64,000 bases of DNA. It comes from Centrapalus pauciflorus. Lineage: Eukaryota > Streptophyta > Magnoliopsida > Asterales > Asteraceae. Position numbers and translations under genes: made by a program. The stretch spans positions 83,679 to 147,678 of the forward strand of contig JAANYP010000261.1 of NCBI GenBank assembly GCA_020465985.1, written 5' to 3'. Numbering within the stretch: the first letter of the stretch is position 1; each line of letters begins with the position of its first letter. Shown in pieces: positions 55,678 through 64,000 of this stretch. The notes beneath the pieces are model-generated. The model saw only the letters and a program-made list of their open reading frames with translations, was not told the DNA's origin and did no database searches.

Positions 55678-57127
55678 TCATTTAGGAGGTCCTGGAACTC
55701 TGGCATGATCTGTTGATTCTCGGAGTCCAAGGATGACGTCGAAGCGTCTGGTCACTTGTCTCGTATGTAGCCGTTCCTTCAGGAGGTCAATGCCGCTGAG
55801 GGTATCCTGTATCTCCTTTGTTGAGCATGTTTGTTCAGGATCTGGTTGAGCATCAAAATCTTGTACTTTCTGTGTAAGAGCAGCTCGAACCAATCAGAGT
55901 GTACCATCGGAGTAGCATGGAAGATCCTCAAAGCGCATGTACCTTTTATAGCCCTTGTAATTGACAAAAATGACACCCGGGTCTCCAGAGAGTACAACTC
56001 TGTAAGCCGGATGATGGGCTAGAAGGAAGCTATCCTGTTTTGGTGCTCGTAGGCCCACTTTAACCAACGCGCTCTCGATCGCCATCTGGAAGTCTCTTAG
56101 GCACATAATGATCGAGCGGCGATTCATGCTTCGTACTAGGGCACCTACAGCAGTCATGTGGGACAGATGTTTTTTTGATGCGATTCTTTAAGCAGTTATG
56201 TAGAAATTCCACGTCGTCCGCCATTATGAAGTCTAGGTCATTCTCGAAGATGTCATCAGCCGTGTCATCTTCTCTTTCTACTTGAAAGGAAGGAGAGTAG
56301 ACTTTGGCTCTTTTGCACATTGTTATAGTTTGGAGTTTCTTTATCTTCGACTTTGAGACTTCTGACCTTCTTTCCCGGAGCATCAGTTGATAGTATTCGG
56401 CCTGTTCAGCTTTGGTTACATTTGTAAGTTCCATAAGTAGGCGTCTGCTGAAGGATTCAGGCTTCTTTCTGAATACCATTTTGAATCTCTCTTCTAAGTA
56501 CGTGTTCTGAAACTGCTCCGGAGGAAACTTCTGTAAGTATTCTTTAAGGCCCTGAACGGGGGGTTCTTCGATTTCATCCTTTTTGGCTTCAGGAAGCTTT
56601 ATGATTGTCCCCCTCCGTTCTTGTCGAATTTTATCCTTTTCTTCTTGAGGCAGTTTTTGAACTTCACCTTTAGTATATTGACCTACCCAGAATATGTCAT
56701 CTTTCCTATACACACCAGGTCCTTCTGGAGTTTCATCAAAACAATCGACCCTTTCGGTTTGGGAAGGACCTGGATGCTCGGTTTGTTGGACTGGAGGAGT
56801 GCTTGGGACTATGTGGGATTCTTTGAGTGACTGGGGAGCTTGAATGGATGATATGATTTCTTCTTGAGGGGCTGGTGGTGGTGAGTTCAGGAAGTCAAAG
56901 GAAGAGGATGAAGATTTTTTCGTTGGAGATTCGGGTTCAGGCTTAGGAATTAGTAAAGGTTCGTTGTCGTCAATATCGGAATCTGAATCAGATACCAAAA
57001 TGATTTCAACTTTTTCATGAGCTTCCTCGAATTCTACCATAGCTGTCATCGGATCCAGTGGAGCTGGATGTTGGTACATCCCGTGTGACGATAGCAGTCT
57101 AAGTTGTCTTACATTGTGATTTTGCAT
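55678..57127 (-). pseudogene. Accessory ORF of element D
   Basis: Pieces 57127-56060 (355 codons), 56157-55894 (87) and 55893-55678 (71) form one protein. A 1-base slip in a T7 run (56170-56176) links the first two frames, and a single in-frame TGA (55894-55896) separates the last two. The N-terminal half is acidic and Ser/Pro-rich (VSDSDSDIDDNEPLL). Then come charged helical segments with many Glu/Lys/Arg, then a compact C-terminal module: IMCLRDFQMAIESAL, a beta-like GVIFVNYKGYKRYMRFEDLP, and the end RRFDVILGLRES. It lies next to a copia polypurine tract and LTR, in the same slot as the accessory ORFs of A and B. No known domain is recognised. Upstream sequence is displaced by element C. 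Confidence 0.65.
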
Positions 57128-57190
57128 ATGTTTGGTATGTATATATTATATATGATTGATGTTTATCAGTGTTTGTATGTTTGAACTTGA

Positions 57191-57712
57191 TGTAACGTAT
57201 TACAAGAAGTTCAAACATAAAACTCAAAGATAAAATCAATCATAAGGTAATATTATAAGTTTCATCACTTAAGTGTTTAAGTGTATTGGTTAGATTCGAA
57301 TATGTAAAGGAAGACATTCGAATCTGTGATAGATTCGAATGTATCCTTAGATTCGAATAGGTTAGATTCGAATCTGTCAGATGGACAGATTCGAATGGGC
57401 CTTAGGCCAGATTCGAGGTTGGCCCACAACAGACTCGAATCAGGGTCTATAATTAGGGATAGACTCGAATGATTAGCAGACCTTTGGCAGAATTCGTGAG
57501 GAATTAAGCAATAGGCGATCTCGAGTTTATCAGCTAGGTGAGTCCCGTTTCGGAGAGAATTAGTACGTAGGATCGTTCGTGTGTCGTTCGTTCAGCGTCT
57601 AATAGTCTCCGTGTTTCCGTTGGTTGAGAGTTGTCCGTCTGACCGTCAACGAGGATTCCGCACTCGTTAACGGGTCCGCGTCTAGATAGATCTGTCAGTG
57701 GTAGACCTTACA
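57191..57712 (+). repeat. 5' LTR of copia element C
   Basis: The right edge is certain: CTTACA at 57712, two bases before the primer-binding site. The left edge is my choice. TGTAACG at 57191 pairs with TTACA at the end as TGTAA/TTACA, giving 522 bases, but TGTTTGG at 57129 is possible. The 3' LTR lies outside the window. A TTCGAATCT array (57293-57475) is inside. Confidence 0.65.
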
Positions 57713-57714
57713 AG

Positions 57715-57725
57715 TGGTATCAGAG
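57715..57725 (+). other. Primer-binding site (tRNA-iMet) of element C
   Basis: TGGTATCAGAG, two bases downstream of the LTR end, complementary to plant initiator-Met tRNA. Confidence 0.95.
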
Positions 57726-57949
57726 ACTACGGAGTGTTCGTGGTGTTCTTCGTGTTCATCAGATACATTCTAGGTTTCTTGACGCTAGTTGGACGGTTTT
57801 TCTCTCAAAAACGTGTTTTTGAGCTTAGCAAATTCATATTCGGGAAACATTTTGTCGTTTTTCACGTTTTTGGTCGAAATCATTGTTTTTCATTTGAAAA
57901 ATAGTGATTTAATCTGTAAAACGTCAAAAAATCAAAGTGTTAGCCGTTT

Positions 57950-58400
57950 TTCGAGTTTGCGGCGCTCGAATCTATAGGGGTAATTAGGGTTTTACTTTAT
58001 TTTTCGAGTCTAACCAAAATACGCTCCTATCGAGTCAATTTCTGTCAGTTTCGAGTCTGTGGAGTTTCGAATCTGTTATTACATTCAAATTGGATCTCGA
58101 GTCTGTATTTCGAGTTTGTTTCGAGTGTGTTACTGTTTCGAGTCTGTGCTTCGATTCTGCTGAATTTCGATTCTGTTGTGCCTTCGATTCTAAGGGTCTT
58201 CGAGTCTAAGGGGTCCTTCGAATCTGTCTTGTCTTCGAATCTAAGGAATTGTTCGAATCTGACATAATTTCGAATCTAATTGAATTAAATTACTTAATCG
58301 AATTTAATCCCAAATAAATTGGAATCTAATTACATTCGAATCTATCTAGATTCGAAAGAGTTAATTCACATTAGTTTCGAATTAAATTAATTAAGTCTAA
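57950..58400 (+). repeat. TTCGAATCTG motif array in the leader of element C
   Basis: About 20 words of TTCGA(A/G/T)TCT(G/A) at spacings of roughly 15-20 bases. The same word occurs in the LTR (57293-57475). The array ends just before TTTGTTTCAG (58408-58417), an acceptor-like site 5 bases before the gag ATG. A donor-like GGGTAATT is at about 57978, so the array may be within a leader intron. Confidence 0.8.
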
Positions 58401-58421
58401 ATTCAATTTGTTTCAGAAAAG

Positions 58422-61298
58422 ATGTCAAACCTTCAGAAATTCCTTGAAATGGATCACGAAGTCGGGAAGGCTAATGCACCACCTAAGCTGATGAAAGTTG
58501 AGGATTACTACTGGTGGAAGGATAGATTCACGGATTTTGTACGATTCAACGACATGCGCATGTGGGTGTGCATTGATGAAGGGTACATTCCACCAGTATC
58601 TGAGGTAGAAGGCCGTCAAAAGGTTCTGTCATACCAAATGATGAAAGAGGATGACAAGAAACTGTTTGAAGCTGAAAACAAAGCTTTCTCCATTATCCGA
58701 ATGGCGTTACCTCAAGATATCTTGCACACATTTCGGACTCAGAGGACGTCGAAAGAGCTTTGGGAGTCTCTTCAGAAACGGTGTGAGGGTAATCCACGGG
58801 TACGAAGAAAGCGTACAGAGCTGTTGACCCAACAGTTTGCAATTTTCAAGGCTCTTAAGGATGAACAGTTGGATGATATTATCACACGATTTTATCATCT
58901 GATAACAGAGCTTGAAAGTCATGGTATTGAGTATTCTGACACAGACAAGAACAATAAGCTTCTTGATGCCCTACCGGCCAAATGGGCTATGTACGTGGCA
59001 ATGATTAAGCTGAATGAAGATAAATACTATGCTCAATCACTGGATGACATCGTGGGAACGTTGAGGGCATACCACTTCGAAATGATAAAGGCTGAGACTG
59101 ATTATGAGCAAGTCCAAAATCCGGCGATGTATTTTGGAAAGACATCAAAATCATCAGTGACAGCTGATCAGAAGAGTGCTACAGCGTTTTTCACCGGAGA
59201 AACGTCATCACCACCAGAGTCCGAAGACTCTCTAAACCGCGCGTTCTTAGGATTAGGAAGGTCGGAGGAACCGCAACCTCAAGTTCAACAGGCATCGACC
59301 AGTCAGAGCTATTCTAAGATGCCAATGAGCGCAAAGTCGGCGGAAGAACATCTGAATCTGCTTGCTTCGTTTGTGGCCGCATACGGAAATTGCGTTCAAG
59401 GGAAGATCAACGATCCGGCTCTTTGGGATGAAGACTACGATCAGGTCGACCCTGATGATCTTGAGGAGATGGATCTTAAATGGCAACTGGCCATGGTAAC
59501 CCAGAGGGTTAAGAGATTCATAAAGAGAACTGGAAGGAATCTCCAGATGAATAACAAGGGGATAGGATTTGATAAGTCCAAGGTCAAATGCTACAACTGT
59601 CAGGGATTGGGACATTTCGCGAGGGAGTGTCAAAGACCGAAGGTAGAATCATACCAAGGACAGAGTCAGCACCAAGGACAGTACCAAAATCAGTCCCAAC
59701 AGAGATATCTTCCGAGTTCTTCGTCTGGTCAAGCCAATCTAGCGGGTCTGATATCCAATGTCACCTCTGACAGACAGCTAGATGGTTCTTATGACTGGAG
59801 TTCACATCCGGAGTCCAATGCTAGAGCTTTCATGGCTGAAGTTACGGAAAATGGTTGTGAAGAGGATGAGCAGACCACAAGGGAAAACAGTCCGATGTGG
59901 GTAGAGAAAGCGAATGATCAGACCGTGCTGGAGTTTGCTGCTCAGATGGCCAACGTGGAATCTGATAACTCTAAGGTTAGTCTTTCTAATTCTCTATTTC
60001 GTGAATTATGTGCTTTATGTGTTAATTCTAATGATAGGTTAAATCTAGTTTTAGACTCACATAAGACCATAGCTGCTCAAAATGAAAACTTAAAAATAGA
60101 AAATGCTAGCCTTAATGATATAAAACAAGATTTAAAAGAAAAGCTTAAGGCTGATGCTCAAGACGTAATCGTTCTAAAAGACAAACTGAGTGAGCAGTGT
60201 GTTAGGATAGAACTTATGTTTGAGCACGTAGAGGCCTTGACCAAAAGTCTGAAAGACAAGGACATAGAGCTAGCCGAGACCAAGGTTAAGGTAGCCGAGG
60301 CAAATAGCAAGCTGGAAAAGTTTAGGAATTCGAGCCTAAACCTAGGGAAAGTCTTAGATGCCCAAAGACAGTCTAAGAAGCCTGTAGGTCTAGGTTTTCA
60401 CGAAATTCCTCCACCTTTCAATGATAACTATGTGCCTCAGCCTCAGGAGAAAACTGACAAGTCAGTAGTTTTAGAGGACCTACCTGAACCTACACCTGAG
60501 CCTACAGTTGAAAATACACCTAAGGTGACTGACTCAACCGTCAAGGTCAAGAAAGTGAAATTTGTGTCTTCCTCCAGTGAAACACCTGCAGGAAAACAGA
60601 AAATTTCATGGGCTGACCAGGTCGAAGAGACAGACACTGTAGATGTACCAAAGGATGTAGACACTAGTGAGACACCTAGATCTAAGGGACCAACCAAAAA
60701 GTCCATGGATAAGATGTCTTGCTTTAGATGTCACGAGAAAGGGCATGTTGCTTCTCACTGTCCACATAGGAAAGCAGATGTTACCCCTAAGACAGTGAAC
60801 CCAACACCTCTTAAGCCCTCGACAAGTGTGGCGAGCACGAGTAGTTCTCAGAGTACCGAGAAAACTGTGCAGGCCGCACCAAAACCTGTTGTGAAACAAA
60901 CACCGGTTAAGGTTGGACCAAAAGAAGTGGTTAGGACAAATTCACCGAATCGTGTCATTAATCAATCTAGGTCAGCACCTCAACAAGTCTATAGGAGCAC
61001 CACACCTAGCAGGTCACACACTCCAGTTAGGTCACATACTCCTGTTAGACAATATGTTCCGGTAAAAGCTCAGGGATCACAGTCTGAAATGCATTATAAT
61101 AAGACTTATTCTAGAGCATCACAACAAATGCCTACTCAAAGGCAAAGAGTGAATCTAAATCACTCGGCACCACAACAGAATTCAGTTCAAAGGCCCAAGT
61201 CACCTGAAAGGCGAGATGGGTACTTGAAAGAGTTCAAGTATGTGGACGAGAATGGTATTACCAAGTCAGTCATGGCTTGGGTTCCCCGTGATAACTAA
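58422..61298 (+). CDS. gag: Gag polyprotein of copia element C
   Basis: An intact 958-codon frame beginning MSNLQKFLEMDHEV. It would form the virus-like particle and bind element RNA in the cytoplasm. Residues 20-220 are the copia capsid core (VEDYYWWKDRFTDFVR, SKELWESLQKRCEG, LLDALPAKW). The first CCHC knuckle is CYNCQGLGHFAREC near residue 390. A coiled coil spans about 540-650. The second knuckle, CFRCHEKGHVASHC, is near 765. The tail is Pro/Ser/Thr/Gln-rich with RSHTPVRSHTPV repeats and ends GITKSVMAWVPRDN, the WVP-type end also seen in A and G. The start is the first ATG after an acceptor-like CAG. The stop TAA (61296-61298) lies in an ACTAACC word. The length is long for copia but like the B gag. 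Confidence 0.93.
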   Translation: MSNLQKFLEMDHEVGKANAPPKLMKVEDYYWWKDRFTDFVRFNDMRMWVCIDEGYIPPVSEVEGRQKVLSYQMMKEDDKKLFEAENKAFSIIRMALPQDILHTFRTQRTSKELWESLQKRCEGNPRVRRKRTELLTQQFAIFKALKDEQLDDIITRFYHLITELESHGIEYSDTDKNNKLLDALPAKWAMYVAMIKLNEDKYYAQSLDDIVGTLRAYHFEMIKAETDYEQVQNPAMYFGKTSKSSVTADQKSATAFFTGETSSPPESEDSLNRAFLGLGRSEEPQPQVQQASTSQSYSKMPMSAKSAEEHLNLLASFVAAYGNCVQGKINDPALWDEDYDQVDPDDLEEMDLKWQLAMVTQRVKRFIKRTGRNLQMNNKGIGFDKSKVKCYNCQGLGHFARECQRPKVESYQGQSQHQGQYQNQSQQRYLPSSSSGQANLAGLISNVTSDRQLDGSYDWSSHPESNARAFMAEVTENGCEEDEQTTRENSPMWVEKANDQTVLEFAAQMANVESDNSKVSLSNSLFRELCALCVNSNDRLNLVLDSHKTIAAQNENLKIENASLNDIKQDLKEKLKADAQDVIVLKDKLSEQCVRIELMFEHVEALTKSLKDKDIELAETKVKVAEANSKLEKFRNSSLNLGKVLDAQRQSKKPVGLGFHEIPPPFNDNYVPQPQEKTDKSVVLEDLPEPTPEPTVENTPKVTDSTVKVKKVKFVSSSSETPAGKQKISWADQVEETDTVDVPKDVDTSETPRSKGPTKKSMDKMSCFRCHEKGHVASHCPHRKADVTPKTVNPTPLKPSTSVASTSSSQSTEKTVQAAPKPVVKQTPVKVGPKEVVRTNSPNRVINQSRSAPQQVYRSTTPSRSHTPVRSHTPVRQYVPVKAQGSQSEMHYNKTYSRASQQMPTQRQRVNLNHSAPQQNSVQRPKSPERRDGYLKEFKYVDENGITKSVMAWVPRDN

Positions 61299-61322
61299 CC
61301 TATTTTTTCTTTCATGTGCAGG
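61294..61322 (+). promoter_or_regulatory. Splice-acceptor-like gag-pol junction of element C
   Basis: AACTAACC, holding the gag stop, is followed by a TATTTTTTCTTTC tract and GTGCAG/GAG. It has branch point, polypyrimidine tract and acceptor at normal plant spacing (about 24 bases). The acceptor falls between codons of the pol frame. Confidence 0.6.
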
Positions 61323-64000
61323 AGATAACTACCGGTCCAAACAACAAGTGGTTCGTCGACAGTGGTTGCTCCAGGCATATGACGGGGGAAAGAAGTCTTC
61401 TCACAGACTTCAAGGGGGGTAATAGGGGATTTGTATCATTCGCGGGCAACAAAGGAGGAAATATCACTGGAACTGGAGAAGTCACTAATGGGACGATTAC
61501 ATTGGATCAAGTTTATCACGTTGATAAACTGGTTCATAATCTCATTAGTGTATCTCAAATCTGTGATAAGAAAAACTCGGTGTTATTTACTGACACTGAG
61601 GCGTTAGTGCTAAAGCCGGGATTCAAGATACCTGAAGATTGGATATTGATGCGGGCTCCAAGGAAGAATGACTTGTACATGTTCGACATGAACAAGCCAG
61701 ATAATTCGATGGGTCCGATCTGCTTACTATCAAAAGCTTCGGAGACGGAATCGGTTTTGTGGCACAGACGCATGGCTCACTTGCACCTAAGGAAAATGAA
61801 CTACATAACGAAGAATGGTCTGGTGCAAGGTGTGCCTCTGAAGAGCTTTCAATTTGAAGACAAGTGTCTACCGTGCATGAAGGGCAAGCAACATAAAAAG
61901 ACACACAAGTCCAAGAAGCTGAATTCCATAACCTCGACATTCGATTTGTTGCATATGGACCTTTTCGGCCCTATCAACAAAAGGAGTATAGGAGGTAGTT
62001 GGTTTTGCTTAGTTATCACTGACGATTACTCACGGTTTTCTTGGGTTTTCTTTTTAGGTACGAAGGACGAGACGGCTACAAAGCTCATCGGGTTCTTAGA
62101 CCAAGTGGAGAATTCCTACGGAACAAGGGGTAAAAATATACGTAGTGATAATGGGACTGAATTTAAAAACTCTGTAATTGGTGTATATTGCCTATCAAAG
62201 GGCATCGTGCATCAATTCAGTGCACCATATGAACCACAACAGAATGGGGTGGCCGAACGTAAAAACAGAACATTGATGGAGGCTGCAAGGACTATGCTTT
62301 CGGATTCAAAGCTTCCTACCATGTTTTGGGGGGAGGCAGTGAATACCGCGTGCCACATTTTAAATAGAGTCCTTACAGTCAAATCATTGAACAAAACATG
62401 TTATGAAATTTTGAATAAAAGGCCACCTAACTTAACTGGATTCGAACCGTTTGGAGTACCATGTACACTTTTAAGAACAAAACATCAACCGAAGTTTGGT
62501 GAAAAGGCTGACGAAGGATATTTCCTAGGTTATGTGCCAAACTCACCAAACAAACGGGTTTTTAACAAAAGGAGTGGTACTGTGGAGATTGTGTATAATA
62601 TTGAAGTCACAAGTTATACACATGAACCCCAAACTGGTCCGGAATGGATATTTGACTATGATAAGTTATTTGAGTCATTTAACATTCCTTTGGATGATGC
62701 TGCAGGTACAATTGATAAAGACATGGCGACGTTGCACCTAAATGACGATGGCCATATTTTTCCAAGGACCACGTTCGAATCTACGTCCGAGCCTACTGCG
62801 ACTGTAGATGGGTCTCCAGAAGTTGCTAATCCAGAAGAACCTAACACTGAGAATCAGACTCAAGCATCAAGTTCTGCCTCTGAGGAAAACGTCCGTGAGG
62901 AAGAAAATATAGAAGCTGAGCCTGTTCCCCCTTTAGGTGAAATAGGATCCAACTTAGGAGATAATCTAAGGGTAGACGAAATAGAGACCTCTAGGATTAA
63001 CAAGAACCATCCTATAGATAGCATCATAGGAAATCCTAACGAGGGTGTGAGGACTCGGAGTAGTGTAAATAACAACACTGTGTTGTTGTCGATGATAAAC
63101 GACTCCGAGGCATATCATACATGTCTATATTCGTGTTTCATATCGCAAGTAGAGGCCAAAAATGTGCAAATGGCACTTAAGGACAACTCCTGGGTTGAAG
63201 CGATGCAGGAAGAACTTTCACAATTTAGGAAACTAGAAGTGTGGGAGTTAGTTCCGTTACCTCGAGGGGAGATTGCAATAGGAACCAAATGGGTTTTTAA
63301 GTGCAAGAGAGACGATCGGGGTATAGTCACGCGCAACAAGGCGAGATTAGTTGTAAAGGGTTTCAACCAAGAGGAGGGAATCGATTACAATGAAGTGTTT
63401 GCACCTGTAGCAAGGTTAGAAGCAATTAGGTTGTTTTTAGCTTTTGCCTCCTTCAAGGGATTTAAAGTATATCAACTGGACGTTAAGAGTGCTTTCCTGT
63501 ATGGGAAAGTGAAGGAGTTAGTGTATGTAGAACAACCGCCCGGGTTTACAGATCCTAAATATCCTGATAGAGTATATCGATTAGATAAGGCTCTTTATGG
63601 ATTACATCAGGCACCTAGGGCATGGTATGAGACTCTATCCAACCATCTTTTAGAAAATGGCTTTGAGAGGGGTAGGATAGATAGTACTCTATTTGTTAAG
63701 AGAAAGGGAGATCATTTTATCTTGGTACAAGTATACGTAGATGATATCATTTTTGGATCATCAGACGAACAGATGTGCAAAGATTTCGAGAAGGTTATGA
63801 AGTCGAAGTTCGAGATGAGTGCTATGGGGGAGTTGAATTTCTTTTTGGGGTTACAAGTTGACCAGAAGAAGGAAGGCATGTTTATCCATCAGACCAAGTA
63901 TGTCTATGACATATTGGAACGGTTTGGGATGGAAGGAACAAAGTTGACTGCCCATTTCAGCACGCCGATTCAAGTGAATCACAATCCCGGGCCGGGTACT
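61295..64000 (+). CDS. pol: Copia pol of element C: protease, integrase, reverse transcriptase (partial)
   Basis: An open frame of at least 900 codons reaching the window edge, two bases off the gag frame and with no ATG at its head. Protease: WFVDSGCSRHMTG at 61352-61390. Pre-integrase zinc block: LWHRRMAHLHLRKM and CLPCMKGKQHKK. DDE core: LLHMDLFGP, IRSDNGTEF, and QQNGVAERKNRTLME (61950-62285). The C-terminal linker is Glu/Ser-rich. RT starts near 63180 (NSWVEAMQEEL), with KARLVVKGF, DVKSAFLYGK, YGLHQAPRAWYE and the catalytic QVYVDDIIFGSS at about 63727-63762. RNase H is outside. The sequence immediately upstream is a T-rich tract ending CAG/GAG at 61321/61322, so the true entry is probably by splicing. 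No lesion seen. Confidence 0.93.

Larger units (their letters stand above)
57191..64000 (+). mobile_element. Ty1/copia element C, 5' LTR to RT (3' end outside window)
   Basis: The only plus-strand element with long intact frames. The order is LTR, PBS, a leader of about 700 bases with a motif array, gag, a short splice-like junction, then protease, integrase and RT, all open to the window edge. It is inserted in the accessory region of element D. No stop or frameshift was found in 58422-64000 other than the gag end, so this copy may be young and functional. Confidence 0.92.

Noticed and set aside
55678..57127. Host gene with Ser/Asp-rich nuclear protein
   Set aside because: Adjacent to a copia polypurine tract and LTR, with a related C terminus next to a second LTR (D-prime), so it belongs to the element.
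58425..60899. Minus-strand ORFs opposite C gag
   Set aside because: Shadows of the 958-codon gag frame.

Overview
The window is intergenic DNA from a flowering plant, almost certainly a eudicot nuclear chromosome. It is AT-rich, carries no bacterial or organellar genes, and nearly all of it is nested LTR retrotransposons plus one CACTA DNA transposon. Primer-binding sites match plant initiator-Met tRNA (TGGTATCAGAG). An accessory reading frame downstream of copia pol resembles frames I know from Asteraceae annotation, so an asterid is my weak guess. I see no intact host gene, tRNA or rRNA.

Layout, left to right. (1) 1-4496: minus-strand Ty3/gypsy element 1 (RT-RNase H, protease, gag deleted, 5' LTR with a large microsatellite), next to a truncated related LTR (4497-5897). 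(2) 5898-6994: unassigned DNA with one candidate exon. (3) 6995-18491: copia element A, minus strand, TSD AAATC, with decayed pol and a long broken accessory ORF between pol and the 3' LTR. (4) Element A sits in an older plus-strand copia-like element G. G is seen in pieces at about 6900-6994, 18492-21173 (gag), 29935-30749 and 49272-50642 (multiple polypurine tracts, 3' LTR). (5) 21174-29934: gypsy element 2, minus strand, both LTRs, TSD CAAAA. It is nearly full length but inactivated by two frameshifts and three nonsense codons. (6) 30750-49271: copia element B, minus strand, TSD CCACA, 18.5 kb. It has gag, pol and an accessory ORF of about 1,400 codons. A 4.9 kb CACTA element (34804-39715, TSD AGA) splits that ORF and carries two exons of a RabGAP/TBC-like gene. 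(7) 50643-54644: decayed gypsy fragment E, cut by two solo LTRs (51756-52894, TSD ATGCC; 53012-54152, TSD CTTCC). (8) 54645-57190: two nested related copia 3' ends, D-prime and D, each with LTR, polypurine tract and accessory ORF tail. (9) 57191-64000: plus-strand copia element C, the best preserved, with LTR, PBS, a 958-codon gag, and an open pol frame running off the window.

Three patterns go beyond ordinary annotation. First, the non-coding compartments of each element (leader, LTR, and the spacer after pol) are filled with dense degenerate arrays of one short motif peculiar to that element, often spaced about 21 bp. Second, three copia elements (A, B, D) carry a long non-pol ORF in the same place, and A and B share a recognisable N-terminal domain. 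Third, in B and C the gag stop codon lies inside a branch-point-like ACTAAY followed 20-25 nt later by CAG, just before the protease, and G has a similar site; this suggests pol is reached by splicing. Together the first two raise the untested idea of a motif-targeting, VANC-like anti-silencing function encoded by LTR retrotransposons.
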